NCBI RefSeq assembly: GCF_004343035.1
Contig: NZ_SMCQ01000003.1
Coordinates: 124,001 to 188,000, forward strand
Direction: 5' to 3'
From: Longibaculum muris
GTDB taxonomy: Bacteria; Bacillota_I; Bacilli_A; Erysipelotrichales; Coprobacillaceae
Length of the DNA stretch: 64,000 nt
Positions 9,524 to 18,174 of the stretch are shown piece after piece. The translations under genes were made by a program, and so were the position numbers. The notes beneath the pieces were generated by a model. The model was not told where the DNA came from, searched no databases, and saw only the letters and a program-made list of their open reading frames with translations. Every line of letters begins with the position of its first letter. Within the stretch, counting starts at the first letter, position 1.

Positions 9524-9566
9524 GTAAAAAATCTCCTTTCATTATTATTCTAAAGGAGATTGCTTT
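9524..9566 (-). terminator. terminator hairpin that also buries a ribosome binding site
   Basis: On the minus strand AATCTCCTTT (9561-9552) pairs perfectly with AAAGGAGATT (9539-9530), followed by TTTTTTAC and the ATG at 9523. It looks like the intrinsic terminator of the upstream AlkD/SAP unit, yet the 3' arm contains the ribosome binding site of the SGNH hydrolase. The hydrolase may thus be silent on readthrough transcripts. Confidence 0.65.
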
Positions 9567-9608
9567 TTTATTATATCGTATTTTTTATATAAATATCATG
9601 ATTTTAAG

Positions 9609-10223
9609 CTAATCAAATGATATATCTTCTTCATTTTTGATAAGTACTTTTAAATCATCTTTTTCATATTGATGATGACCAGCTTTAGATTTTTTATATT
9701 TCCAACAAAGAATTGCCTCTTGTAATGTCTTTCCTTGATTATCATTAAAAAAATCACGGATATAAGTATTGTATTCAAACTGTTTATCAATAGTCGTTTT
9801 CTTTGTTTTCTTTTCTTCTTGAATCTGATAATAGGCATTAATCGCATCTTGATATGTTTTCCCTGCATTTGCTTTTAACCATTTTTGAAAAGGGACTTGA
9901 AATGAAAATGATTTTCCAATCTTTTCTTTAAAGAAAGCCCGATGCTTTTCACTACATTTAAAATTTTCTTCAATCAAACTTTCTTCACAGATCTTCTCTA
10001 CAACAATCGTTTTGTTTACAGGCTTTGAAGAAGATAAAATTTCACCAGTATCAAGAAAATAAGCAATTCGCTTTGTGATGTCAACTTTGTTTCCTAAAGT
10101 TGGTAAACCATTTTGTTTACAGAAATCAACTAATTCCTCTTTTAAATAATAGTAATTAAGAAATGTTTGACTGTCTAATGACTTATCAAGTTGTGGACGT
10201 TGTTGATTATCGTCTATCATCAT
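9609..10223 (-). CDS. SAP-domain protein with DUF6434-like C-terminus
   Basis: A 204-residue protein. Residues about 20-60 form a SAP helix-extension-helix nucleic-acid-binding fold (LKEELVDFCKQNGLPTLGNK, then VDITKRIAYFLDTGE). The rest resembles the DUF6434 region that accompanies it (KHRAFFKEKIGKSFSFQVPF, AGKTYQDAINAYY). The start ATG overlaps the stop of the AlkD-like gene by one base (TAATG), so the two are translationally coupled. A link to DNA repair is suggested by this neighbour only. The C-terminal name is from memory and less sure than the SAP call. Confidence 0.65.
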   Translation of the reverse strand: MMIDDNQQRPQLDKSLDSQTFLNYYYLKEELVDFCKQNGLPTLGNKVDITKRIAYFLDTGEILSSSKPVNKTIVVEKICEESLIEENFKCSEKHRAFFKEKIGKSFSFQVPFQKWLKANAGKTYQDAINAYYQIQEEKKTKKTTIDKQFEYNTYIRDFFNDNQGKTLQEAILCWKYKKSKAGHHQYEKDDLKVLIKNEEDISFD

Positions 10224-10933
10224 TAAGATTCTCCCATCTTTGATTGACGTGAAATCAAACGTTCTCTACCCTTTGCTTCAACAACATTCTCTAATTCCTT
10301 TTTCACATCTCTAGCAATCCAAACTTGTGTTTTATTTTGCGTTCGTAACATTTCATCCACCATCAATAAAACCTTTTCATTATATTCAAAATCCTTTTTA
10401 CCAATTTCTCTTAATGCATATGATACAGCTTTTTTAACATGTTCATGATCACAATCCAGATGAGTTTGAATGAGATATAAATATTGGTCTAATGTATCGT
10501 GAGTAATAGTTTTATTTTTAATCACTGCACTTCCAATCAAAACAAACGCTGCCCGTTTTTTATATACATGATTTAAATCAATCCACTGTTCAATAAAATC
10601 ATCATAATCTTTTCTTTTCATAATCATTTGTTTACATATAAAATTACATAAATCCCAAGAAATAACATCATTCATTAATTGATCAATATCTTGAAAAGAT
10701 AACTTTTTCACTTCAAATACCAAAACAGCTAATAATTTTGCATCATGATAACCACTATTCCATAATTCATAAGCTATTTCATTTGATTTTCCAATCTCTT
10801 TAGCTATTGTTCTTAATTGTGATGTAGGAACACCTATACTATTTTCTTCAGGGACTCCCATTTTTATAACATTTGCTTTATATTTTTCTGATGATTCTTG
10901 TTTTAATTTTTCTATAATATCTTGACTTGTCAT
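10223..10933 (-). CDS. AlkD-like DNA alkylation repair protein
   Basis: A 236-residue all-helical HEAT-like repeat protein of the DNA alkylation repair (PF08713) family. Typical blocks are VPTSQLRTIAKEIGKSN, YHDAKLLAVLVFEV, VISWDLCNFICKQM and KKRAAFVLIGSAV, then HVKKAVSYALREIGKK. AlkD members excise N3- and N7-alkylated purines without base flipping. Not all relatives are active glycosylases, and I did not verify every catalytic residue. It is first in a unit with the SAP-domain protein and starts after AAGGAGAAAA. Confidence 0.8.
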   Translation of the reverse strand: MTSQDIIEKLKQESSEKYKANVIKMGVPEENSIGVPTSQLRTIAKEIGKSNEIAYELWNSGYHDAKLLAVLVFEVKKLSFQDIDQLMNDVISWDLCNFICKQMIMKRKDYDDFIEQWIDLNHVYKKRAAFVLIGSAVIKNKTITHDTLDQYLYLIQTHLDCDHEHVKKAVSYALREIGKKDFEYNEKVLLMVDEMLRTQNKTQVWIARDVKKELENVVEAKGRERLISRQSKMGES

Positions 10934-10989
10934 AATTTTTCTCCTTGATTACATTTATCTTATCATAAACCATTTTCTTTTTATACTCC

Positions 10990-11042
10990 AATCAATAAAA
11001 GTATCATCTTAACCCCTATTAGTTTCAATGATACTTCTTTAT
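10990..11042 (-). terminator. terminator downstream of the ABC operon
   Basis: Hairpin AAGTATCAT / ATGATACTT on the minus strand (11037-11029 with 11007-10999), then TTATTG. A second imperfect hairpin (AGACAAA...TTTGTCT) overlaps the end of the permease gene near 11110-11152. Between 10934 and 11127 I see no gene. Confidence 0.6.
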
Positions 11043-11127
11043 TTTAAAAGAGATAAAAGCATAATTTATTTATTATCAGCCCTCTGTACTTATAAAATTG
11101 AATGATTGCAAGACAAAAACATTTTCC

Positions 11128-11769
11128 TTATAAAAAATGTCTTTGTCTTTTTATACCAATAAAAATAATAATGATAAGTTCTATAATATGTTTTAAATAA
11201 TATTCTTTAGTCATTCCCAAAATTGGTTCATTTATATGAAATACATTAAGATAAGAAATAAATGGTAATAATGATATAAATACAAAACAATACAGTAAAA
11301 TAATTCCTAAAGCAACGATTGGTGAAACAAAGCAATAACTCAAACAATAAAATAATGAGGATAAAAAGAATAAGATAAAATTAAGATTCAAGAGTTCACT
11401 TAAAACCAAGGAGAAATCAAAATATATAAATGAAAGAACATAAAATGGGATTAAAATTATTTGAAAAAAGCATAAAATATAAATAATCAGTATAAATTTA
11501 TTTTTCATATTCATAACATGAATTGCTTCCATAGATTCATTATCTAAAAAGTTTCTAAAAAACAAATATAAATAATAAATCATAAGCAAAGGAAAAGTCT
11601 TTTGAAAATATTGAAAATAAATAAAGGGATCACCTCCAGTTAAAATGATATTTTCAGCTTGATTCATCATAAATGGAAAAAAGATCAGCAAAACAAAGAG
11701 AACAGGTATCAAATATATTATTTTTCTATGTTTTATGTCAAATATAATTAATTCTAAATCATACTTCAT
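11128..11769 (-). CDS. integral membrane subunit of an ABC transporter
   Basis: A 213-residue, very hydrophobic protein with about six membrane helices (starting near residues 16, 55, 92, 125, 150 and 190) and a short basic end (IKRQRHFL). It has no nucleotide-binding motif. Its start overlaps the ATPase gene's 3' end by 11 bases, so it is almost certainly the partner permease of that ATPase. The sequence is too divergent for a family name. It is the last gene of a leftward cluster with the 653-residue membrane protein. Confidence 0.7.
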   Translation of the reverse strand: MKYDLELIIFDIKHRKIIYLIPVLFVLLIFFPFMMNQAENIILTGGDPFIYFQYFQKTFPLLMIYYLYLFFRNFLDNESMEAIHVMNMKNKFILIIYILCFFQIILIPFYVLSFIYFDFSLVLSELLNLNFILFFLSSLFYCLSYCFVSPIVALGIILLYCFVFISLLPFISYLNVFHINEPILGMTKEYYLKHIIELIIIIFIGIKRQRHFL

Positions 11770-12601
11770 GGAAAGGTCCTTTAACTAAATACATATATCC
11801 ATCCTCTATCTCAGGTTCTCTTTTCCATGATTCATTTAAAATATCATCACATAAAATACGATAGTTTTTTTGTTTTTCACCAGAAATCTTAACCAAATAA
11901 TGAGGAAAAGAAATACTATGATAATCTTTTTCAGATAATTCATAAACATGATTTCTAGCATGATTTAAGATATCTTCTGGTGTTCCTGTATAAATGATTT
12001 TTCCTTTTTTCAAAACAATTAAGATATCACATGTTGATTCAACATCTTCAACAATATGTGTAGATATAACGATAGGGAAAGGAAAATCTTTGGCTGATAA
12101 AATACGTTTAAAACGCAATCTTTCTTCAACATCTAAACCAGCACTTGGTTCATCTAAAAGAATGATATCAGGATTTCCTAGAAATGTTTGAGCAATCCCT
12201 AAACGTCTGACCATTCCTCCAGAAAGTTCTTTACAATGTCTGTTTATCATATCTTCTAAATTGACACTTTCTAAAACTTCTTGAATAGACTCTTTTCTTT
12301 GTAATTGAGGAATTTTCTTTAAAATACAATAATACTCTAATTGTTCATAAACACTTAATTCTTTAAAAACACCAAACTTTTGAGGTAAATAACCAATAGA
12401 TGCCTCTTGTATAGATTTATCTTGAAAAACAATAGAACCATGATCTGCTTTCAATAAACCAGAAATAATTCTAAGTAATGTTGTCTTTCCACTTCCATTA
12501 GGACCTAATAAACCATAGACTTTGTTTTCCAAAGTCATATTTACATCATCTAAAGCAACATTCTTCTTATAACTTTTCTTAATATTTTGAATTGTAATCA
12601 T
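11759..12601 (-). CDS. ABC transporter ATP-binding protein
   Basis: A 280-residue ATPase. Walker A is GPNGSGKTT (about residue 34), the Q-loop is YLPQKFGVF, the signature is ELSGGMVRRLGIAQ, Walker B is IILLDEPSAGLD, and the switch histidine is in VISTHIVED. The extra C-terminal 70 residues are typical of exporter ATPases of the CcmA/DrrA group. It starts 4 bases inside the end of the preceding membrane protein gene (ATGA overlap) and overlaps the next permease, so the three are one complex or pathway. The cargo is unknown; neighbouring LytTR regulation and a secreted-protein remnant suggest peptide export or self-protection. Confidence 0.9.
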   Translation of the reverse strand: MITIQNIKKSYKKNVALDDVNMTLENKVYGLLGPNGSGKTTLLRIISGLLKADHGSIVFQDKSIQEASIGYLPQKFGVFKELSVYEQLEYYCILKKIPQLQRKESIQEVLESVNLEDMINRHCKELSGGMVRRLGIAQTFLGNPDIILLDEPSAGLDVEERLRFKRILSAKDFPFPIVISTHIVEDVESTCDILIVLKKGKIIYTGTPEDILNHARNHVYELSEKDYHSISFPHYLVKISGEKQKNYRILCDDILNESWKREPEIEDGYMYLVKGPFHEV

Positions 12602-14559
12602 AGACTCTCCATCCTTTCTAAGAACTTTTCATCATCAGCAGGTGTATCATCAAACATATATTCATATAACTCATGTAAAAAACGTTTTGTTCCTAACTTG
12701 TCAACAATTGCATTGATTTTCTTTATTTGGTCAATATTATTATCTCCATTACTTATGCTATTGATAAGATTTTGATAATATTTTTCTAGATTATCTTGAA
12801 CAGGACACCATTTCATAGCATAAGTTAGTAATGTTTTTTTAGGTGATGATTCAACAATTCCACAAAGTATAGAAGATCTAATATTCATATAGCTGCTTAT
12901 AATATAATCATCAAAAATCGCTGTTTCTCCAATGTTTGTATTTCTAGAAATATCTCCAGTCACATTAATAATTTTTTTAGCTCGATATTTTTCCATAGAT
13001 ACATCAAAAATCTTTTCAATCTTTTCTAATTCTTCTAAGTAATTATCTTCAATATCTTTTAGATATTGTTTTTTAGATTGTAAAGTTCCATTTAATGGTA
13101 AATAACTTATTATATTATGATAATCAGCAGACTCAATATATCCATCAAATAAACTGATACTATCACTTGTTCCTTGATAAACATGTTCACTTTTCTTAGT
13201 TAAATTTGTTATATAGTCTTTATCAGTATGAAGTGTTATTTTTGCATTATCAATGTGATTTAAAGTATTATATCCAAATTCCGTTGTATCATATCCATCA
13301 AGTTGTTTAATCTCATATGTTATAAAAATCTGTTTTTCACCACACATTGGATACCAAGAAAAATATCCTGGTAACATAGTTGCTTGAGCATTTGAATAGA
13401 AAATAGGATGATACCCTTTATACTCTATATTCAAATCAATTTGAGAAATAGGTTGATCAAATTGTATATAAATATAATCACCTTTTCTTTGATAAGTCAT
13501 ATTCTCATCACTTTTTAATTCTTTTAAATTATATTTTTGATAAAGTGTTAGAATAAAATCTTTTCTAGGAATTGAACTTTCTAAATGAAGTTCTCCTTCA
13601 ACACCAAGCATTCGCTTTGTACTCACTGTTAAATCATATTCAGATATCTTATAATTGACTTTCTCATCTTTTACCTCTGTAAGATTTCTATCTTTACGTA
13701 TATCATAGAAATAACCATCCCAGGCATCATTGATTCGATATTTTGATTCTGGCAAATATATCATAAAGCAACTTCCCACAGTCAAAACAAGCAGAATCTT
13801 ATATCCGCATTTATATATATTTGATTGATTTAGTGGACGCCAATTCATTTTAATAAAATAAAGACTTAATAATAAAATTCCCCACATTATAAATATCCAT
13901 AAACGACTCAGTTCACATTGATATCCATACATAACATCAGTGCCCCATTCACCATTTTGATAAAACAATTCAAATGGTAAATGGATAAATTGATAAATCT
14001 TATCAGTAGGAAACGATGGTTTGAGCGGCCAAGATATTTCAGAAAATGAACTTGTCATAAAGATAAAGATAATCAACATAACAATGTGCATAACATGATT
14101 TTTAAACAATGATAAAATAAAAACAATAGATAAACAAATCACTTGTGGAATCAATAAATTATAAAGATAAGGCTGAAGAAAATGTGTCAAAAAATAAGTA
14201 TTATGCCAATCATGAATAATAAGTACACAAGCCATAATTAAGTTAATGATTATAATCATTATCAAAAGAATAACATAAATATTCTTTTGATAACTATAAT
14301 TCATTTTATCTAAAGAATTTATACTTTCATCTTGTTGACTATTACTTGCACCTGTCAACAAAAGATAAGAAGTTACCATTAAAATGGCACAAAATATATA
14401 ATTTACTCTACTACTGAATCCTAAAACATCAAAGCTTGCCATTCCTAAAAAAATCAAATATCCAAAATAAATCATGAAAATAGATACCCCAAACAAAAGC
14501 ACACCATAAATTTTTGGAAAGCTTTTCATCAAACGTAAATGAACTTTTAATTTCTCCAT
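12598..14559 (-). CDS. large membrane protein with C-terminal M1-peptidase-like region, no zinc motif
   Basis: A 653-residue protein. The first 270 residues contain about seven membrane helices resembling an ABC-2 permease. The remaining 380 residues are predicted extracellular (for example MLPGYFSWYPMCGEKQIFI). The layout recalls ABC permeases fused to an M1 aminopeptidase domain, but no HExxH zinc-binding motif is present. If related, the domain would be a binding or chaperone module rather than a protease; this is inferred from layout and a few short blocks. It is coupled to the ATPase by a 4-base overlap. Confidence 0.6.
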   Translation of the reverse strand: MEKLKVHLRLMKSFPKIYGVLLFGVSIFMIYFGYLIFLGMASFDVLGFSSRVNYIFCAILMVTSYLLLTGASNSQQDESINSLDKMNYSYQKNIYVILLIMIIIINLIMACVLIIHDWHNTYFLTHFLQPYLYNLLIPQVICLSIVFILSLFKNHVMHIVMLIIFIFMTSSFSEISWPLKPSFPTDKIYQFIHLPFELFYQNGEWGTDVMYGYQCELSRLWIFIMWGILLLSLYFIKMNWRPLNQSNIYKCGYKILLVLTVGSCFMIYLPESKYRINDAWDGYFYDIRKDRNLTEVKDEKVNYKISEYDLTVSTKRMLGVEGELHLESSIPRKDFILTLYQKYNLKELKSDENMTYQRKGDYIYIQFDQPISQIDLNIEYKGYHPIFYSNAQATMLPGYFSWYPMCGEKQIFITYEIKQLDGYDTTEFGYNTLNHIDNAKITLHTDKDYITNLTKKSEHVYQGTSDSISLFDGYIESADYHNIISYLPLNGTLQSKKQYLKDIEDNYLEELEKIEKIFDVSMEKYRAKKIINVTGDISRNTNIGETAIFDDYIISSYMNIRSSILCGIVESSPKKTLLTYAMKWCPVQDNLEKYYQNLINSISNGDNNIDQIKKINAIVDKLGTKRFLHELYEYMFDDTPADDEKFLERMESL

Positions 14560-14595
14560 AAATTTTCCACTCCCATCTTTTAAATCTCTTTACTA

Positions 14596-14968
14596 TTATT
14601 CCTTGCTAGGTTTTATGGTTCCACTTCCAGCAACAAGTTCTTTTGCTTTTGGTGTTAAAACAAGTCGATAAATCGATGTATATTTTTGTGAATCACTAAA
14701 TGTTGTGGTCTTTTCCCATGATATTGTTACAACTGCTTCTTTCGGATTAGGAAAAATCGCACCCTTTCAAGAAGTCCAAGTAGCAGCTTCCATTAACGCT
14801 GAAGATGAAGCATCATTTTTAGCAATGTAATCATATCCTATCCAATCAGTTACTGCATCAGTAGACGAACTTTTATACAAAGTTGTACTCCTTAATCTTC
14901 CATAAGCAAAAACAGCAACCATTGAAAAAGTAGTCATAAGATAACTATACAAATAATTTTCTTTTCAT
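14596..14968 (-). pseudogene. small secreted protein, broken
   Basis: An ATG at 14968 after GGTGAAAG begins MKRKL. A frame change in the next few codons leads into a hydrophobic signal-peptide core (MTTFSMVAVFAYG). The frame then runs to an in-frame TGA at 14769-14767 (EAATWTS-stop-KGAIFPNPKEAV) and stays open in the same frame for 56 more codons to TAA at 14596. The intact product would be an exported protein of about 120 residues. I do not recognise the family; it lacks the Gly/Trp pattern of lactococcin 972. Its place between two ABC transporter units suggests it was their cargo or a related exported factor. Confidence 0.55.
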
Positions 14969-15038
14969 TCTTTCACCAATCCATATTATCATAGATAATA
15001 TTTCATTCATATTGTTAATTCAAATGATATAAAGAACT

Positions 15039-17006
15039 TTAATATTTATGAGTAATTGCCCTTATTGACATTTGACTCACTAAAGTGAATAAAACAATTA
15101 GAATAACTGTAGAACATACCCATAAACCCGATATAAGAATCCAGTTCGTTATAAAGCCACTCCATCTTATATAAATAACAAGTGCAATAACCGAAACAAC
15201 AAACCAAATTGTATCTAAATAAATATAATCAATTGTATAATATCTTTTGATTTTATTTTTTAATCCATTGTGTTTTAAAATAACAATCTCTTGCTTTCTT
15301 ATACGAATGTAATAATAACAAAGTAACGAAACTGCTAAGATCAGAATTGAATCAATAAAGAGAGTCGTATAATGAATAGAATGACCAGATTCAACAACTT
15401 GATATGTGTTCAAATTTTGATACCTTACTCTATAAAGTTCATTCATTCCTTCTATCTTTAATTTGATATCTTCCTTATTATCCTGCTCACACAAAATTAA
15501 ATAAGTCATAGGATGATCATATATATGCTTTGTCTGATTCATTGCATTATTTTTAAGTAAACTTTGCACTTCTTTAACAGGCATATAAATTCTTAAAAAA
15601 TTACTAGAATCTATAGCCGTTCCATCAATCCCGTTATATACATTATCAGGTAAAACTCCATCTACACTTATTTCAATATCTGATGCTTTGTGTAGGCATC
15701 CTATTTCCTTTACTTCTTCATTCATTTCTGTATACATTGTTTTTGTTTCAAAATATTGATAAGGAAATTCAAAATTCAATGATAACTTTAATCCTTTGTC
15801 TATATCTTCATTAATAAAATCTGCAAAATTTTCATCAATATAAGTCCCTTGAATATCTTTTCCATTTAATTGTATATGCTGTAGAGGATCATATGAAAAT
15901 ATAGCAATCTTGGCATACCAATCCTTATTATAATATTTTGACATTTTTTCCCAATAATATGAGATTTCTTTCTTTGTACCAGATGAATTTTCAACAGTCA
16001 TCGCTTTAATTTCTCCATCCCGCCAATCAGCAACAACATAATATGGTGTCACAGATTTAATACCTTCTACATCTTGAATATTTCTAATATCTTCATTATC
16101 AATAAAATCATATTCCTCCATATCTAACCATCTAGCATCAGGAACTTTATAAAAAATCAAACCATTTGTTTCATTAATATGAGTAGAAGTATTCACATCT
16201 AAATTTAAAAACACATTAACACTTACCCCAAATGATACCATTACAATTGTAATAACACCTATTATAAATATAATAGAAAACATAATTTTAAGCTTTAAAT
16301 TTTTATATCTATAGTAATTTAATTTTTGAGGTTTATGATTCTGTTCTTCTAATAATGACTCTTTTACAACTGTTTCTTTTTCTTTTATAATTTGATAATC
16401 TCTGATTGTATATATCTGGTCTGCTTGACTTATTAAATAATCATCATGTGATGTACAAACAACCAATATCTTTTGTGATAATTTTTTGAGCAAATCAATT
16501 AATATTTTCTTATTATCATTATCTAACGAAGATGTTGGTTCATCTAACAATAAGATATCTTTATGCATCATAAGTGCTAAAGCAATTAAAAACCTTTTAC
16601 GTTGCCCTGTAGATAGATAAGAAGGAGATTTTTTCACCTCAATATTTTCTAAATTGACTTCTTTTAAATAGTATAGAACATCTTCTTTTGATAGTGTTAT
16701 TCCATGTAATTGTGCATAGAAATAAAAGTGTTGATAAATATTCATATTAGGGAAAAATTGTCCTTCTTGATCAATATAACTTATATGATTAAATAGAAAA
16801 TCTTCCTGAGAATGAATTTCATTTCCATTATAAAGTATTTCACCAGAATCTAGCTTTAAATCAAAGATAAGTAATTTTAAAAGTGTTGTTTTTCCACTAC
16901 CACTTTTTCCTCGAATACATGCGAAGGATGTACTTGGTAACTCCATTGTTGTATTTTTAAAAATAGGTTTTTGATAACAAAAATGAATGTCTTTTAAAGT
17001 TAACAT
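15039..17006 (-). CDS. ABC transporter, ATPase fused to FtsX/MacB-like permease
   Basis: A 655-residue fusion. The N-terminal ATPase has Walker A GKSGSGKTT, signature YLSTGQRKR, Walker B ILLLDEPTSSLD and TSHDD. A membrane helix follows near residue 245 (IMFSIIFIIGVITIVMVS), then an extracellular domain of about 270 residues, then three C-terminal helices (DSILILAVSLLCYYYIRIRK onward). This is the MacB/FtsX mechanotransmission layout. The frame is open to 17123, but the ATG at 17006 (MLTLKDIHF) has an AGAGGG site 6 bases upstream and matches where ABC domains start. It reads from a LytTR-box promoter about 350 bases upstream. Confidence 0.85.
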   Translation of the reverse strand: MLTLKDIHFCYQKPIFKNTTMELPSTSFACIRGKSGSGKTTLLKLLIFDLKLDSGEILYNGNEIHSQEDFLFNHISYIDQEGQFFPNMNIYQHFYFYAQLHGITLSKEDVLYYLKEVNLENIEVKKSPSYLSTGQRKRFLIALALMMHKDILLLDEPTSSLDNDNKKILIDLLKKLSQKILVVCTSHDDYLISQADQIYTIRDYQIIKEKETVVKESLLEEQNHKPQKLNYYRYKNLKLKIMFSIIFIIGVITIVMVSFGVSVNVFLNLDVNTSTHINETNGLIFYKVPDARWLDMEEYDFIDNEDIRNIQDVEGIKSVTPYYVVADWRDGEIKAMTVENSSGTKKEISYYWEKMSKYYNKDWYAKIAIFSYDPLQHIQLNGKDIQGTYIDENFADFINEDIDKGLKLSLNFEFPYQYFETKTMYTEMNEEVKEIGCLHKASDIEISVDGVLPDNVYNGIDGTAIDSSNFLRIYMPVKEVQSLLKNNAMNQTKHIYDHPMTYLILCEQDNKEDIKLKIEGMNELYRVRYQNLNTYQVVESGHSIHYTTLFIDSILILAVSLLCYYYIRIRKQEIVILKHNGLKNKIKRYYTIDYIYLDTIWFVVSVIALVIYIRWSGFITNWILISGLWVCSTVILIVLFTLVSQMSIRAITHKY

Positions 17007-17128
17007 TTCCATCCCTCTTTCAATAATAAAGTTAAATGAATCTTGAATATATACATTTCTAACAGTATGAACTTGATAAGCTCCATGTAGGTGTCCTATA
17101 GAAAAATATGTAACATAATTCATTTTTA

Positions 17129-17185
17129 TTAAAATATAATTTCATGAAATTGATTCACTACTTCCATCAACAATGCCTCAATCAT
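17129..17185 (-). CDS. possible 18-residue peptide in the ABC leader
   Basis: ATG at 17185 with GAGGG 11 bases upstream encodes MIEALLMEVVNQFHEIIF and ends with TAA at 17129. It lies in the otherwise non-coding leader between the LytTR-controlled promoter and the ABC fusion. The peptide is short, hydrophobic on one face and has no signal sequence. A four-codon frame (MDNT) overlaps its start. There is no homology support, so it may be a chance frame, a regulatory leader peptide or a leaderless secreted peptide. Confidence 0.25.
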   Translation of the reverse strand: MIEALLMEVVNQFHEIIF

Positions 17186-17356
17186 GTATTATCCATCCCT
17201 CGTGATTCTACAGATTGATTTGTTTTATTATCTAATGCTTTTACTGAACAAAAATTTTAAATACTTATACTGAAACAATGCGTTATTGAAATAATTGTTT
17301 TTAAAAATTATCTTATAGACTTTTCTAAAAATTAAGTTAATGTTTCTTCTAATTTA

Positions 17357-17420
17357 ATTATATGGGAAAAGTTCGCTTATTTCAATCATTTGGCAAAATT
17401 GCAGTCTTTTTGGCAAAATT
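17357..17420 (-). promoter_or_regulatory. LytTR-box promoter of the leftward ABC locus
   Basis: On the minus strand TTGAAA (17385-17380), a 17-base spacer and TATAAT (17362-17357) form a near-ideal promoter. Directly upstream are two copies of AATTTTGCCAAA (17400-17389 and 17420-17409), exactly 20 bp apart. Paired direct repeats about two helical turns apart are the usual layout for LytTR-domain dimers. The same repeats lie upstream of the rightward regulator gene, so autoregulation is possible. From 17130 to 17490 there is otherwise only the possible peptide and promoters. Confidence 0.7.
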
Positions 17421-17491
17421 AAAATAGACTTCTTAGAAACAATATACTTTAACATATTTTTTCTATATAATTAATATAAGTAGGTGATAAT

Positions 17492-18172
17492 ATGAATAAA
17501 ATACTCATTGTCGATGATAATCAAGAAAATATTGATGATATCAAAAATATTATTGATGTCTATTTTAAAGAAAAAGATTTTAATTATCATATTGATTGTT
17601 TAAAAAATCCCACTGATTTTGATCATAACCATCAATATGATATTATCTTCCTAGATATTGATATGCCTCAGCAATCTGGATTTGATTTAGCAAAATCCAT
17701 TCCTTTGAATACATTTATAGTTTTTGTTTCTCATCGAGAAGATCTTGCCTATCTAGCTTGTGAACATCATCCTTTTTCATTTGTAAGAAAACATCATTTA
17801 AAAGATGATATGATAAAAACATTAGACAGACTCTATTCAAAATTAAACCAAACATTATCTATAACCTATCAAAATGAAAATATCTGTATTCCTTATCATG
17901 ATATTCTTTATATTGAAAGCATTGGACACTATATTTATATTCATACTCAAACAAATATATATAAAATACGTGTTCGCCTCAGTGATTTATTAACTCAACT
18001 CAATAATAATTTTTGTCTTGTACACCAATCTTATATTATTAATTTCTCTTATATCATTTCTGTTCAAGATTTGAATATATTACTGACTAACAATGAAATA
18101 ATACCAATAAGTCAAAGAAGATATAAAGATTTTCAATCTTCTTATCAACAATATAAGTTAAGGAGTATCTAA
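17492..18172 (+). CDS. LytTR-family response regulator (AgrA/LytR type)
   Basis: A 226-residue regulator. The receiver begins ILIVDDNQENIDD with the acidic pair and has the phospho-acceptor Asp in IIFLDIDMPQQSGFDLA. The C-terminal LytTR DNA-binding domain (about residues 125-220) contains ILYIESIGHYIYIHT and CLVHQSYIINFSYI. It is followed 2 bases later by the sensor gene, so the pair forms a two-component system. Weak promoter elements lie at 17443-17471 (TATAAT at 17466). Likely targets are the two-repeat promoter at 17357-17420 and the ABC locus behind it. Confidence 0.9.
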   Translation: MNKILIVDDNQENIDDIKNIIDVYFKEKDFNYHIDCLKNPTDFDHNHQYDIIFLDIDMPQQSGFDLAKSIPLNTFIVFVSHREDLAYLACEHHPFSFVRKHHLKDDMIKTLDRLYSKLNQTLSITYQNENICIPYHDILYIESIGHYIYIHTQTNIYKIRVRLSDLLTQLNNNFCLVHQSYIINFSYIISVQDLNILLTNNEIIPISQRRYKDFQSSYQQYKLRSI

Positions 18173-18174
18173 TT

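Noticed and set aside
1782-14769. TGA as a sense codon, suggested by in-frame TGA in the sheath gene (about 1782) and in the small exported protein gene (14767)
   Set aside because: TGA is used as a normal stop in purN and the AgrC-like gene, and the sheath gene has other frame lesions. Simple gene decay explains both.
14596-14968. Lactococcin 972-type bacteriocin
   Set aside because: The gene position fits, but the Gly/Trp/Tyr pattern of that family is missing and the large membrane protein has a different layout.
15039-17123. Longer start at 17123 for the ABC fusion
   Set aside because: No ribosome binding site there and the extra 39 residues do not fit the ABC fold; the start at 17006 has AGAGGG.
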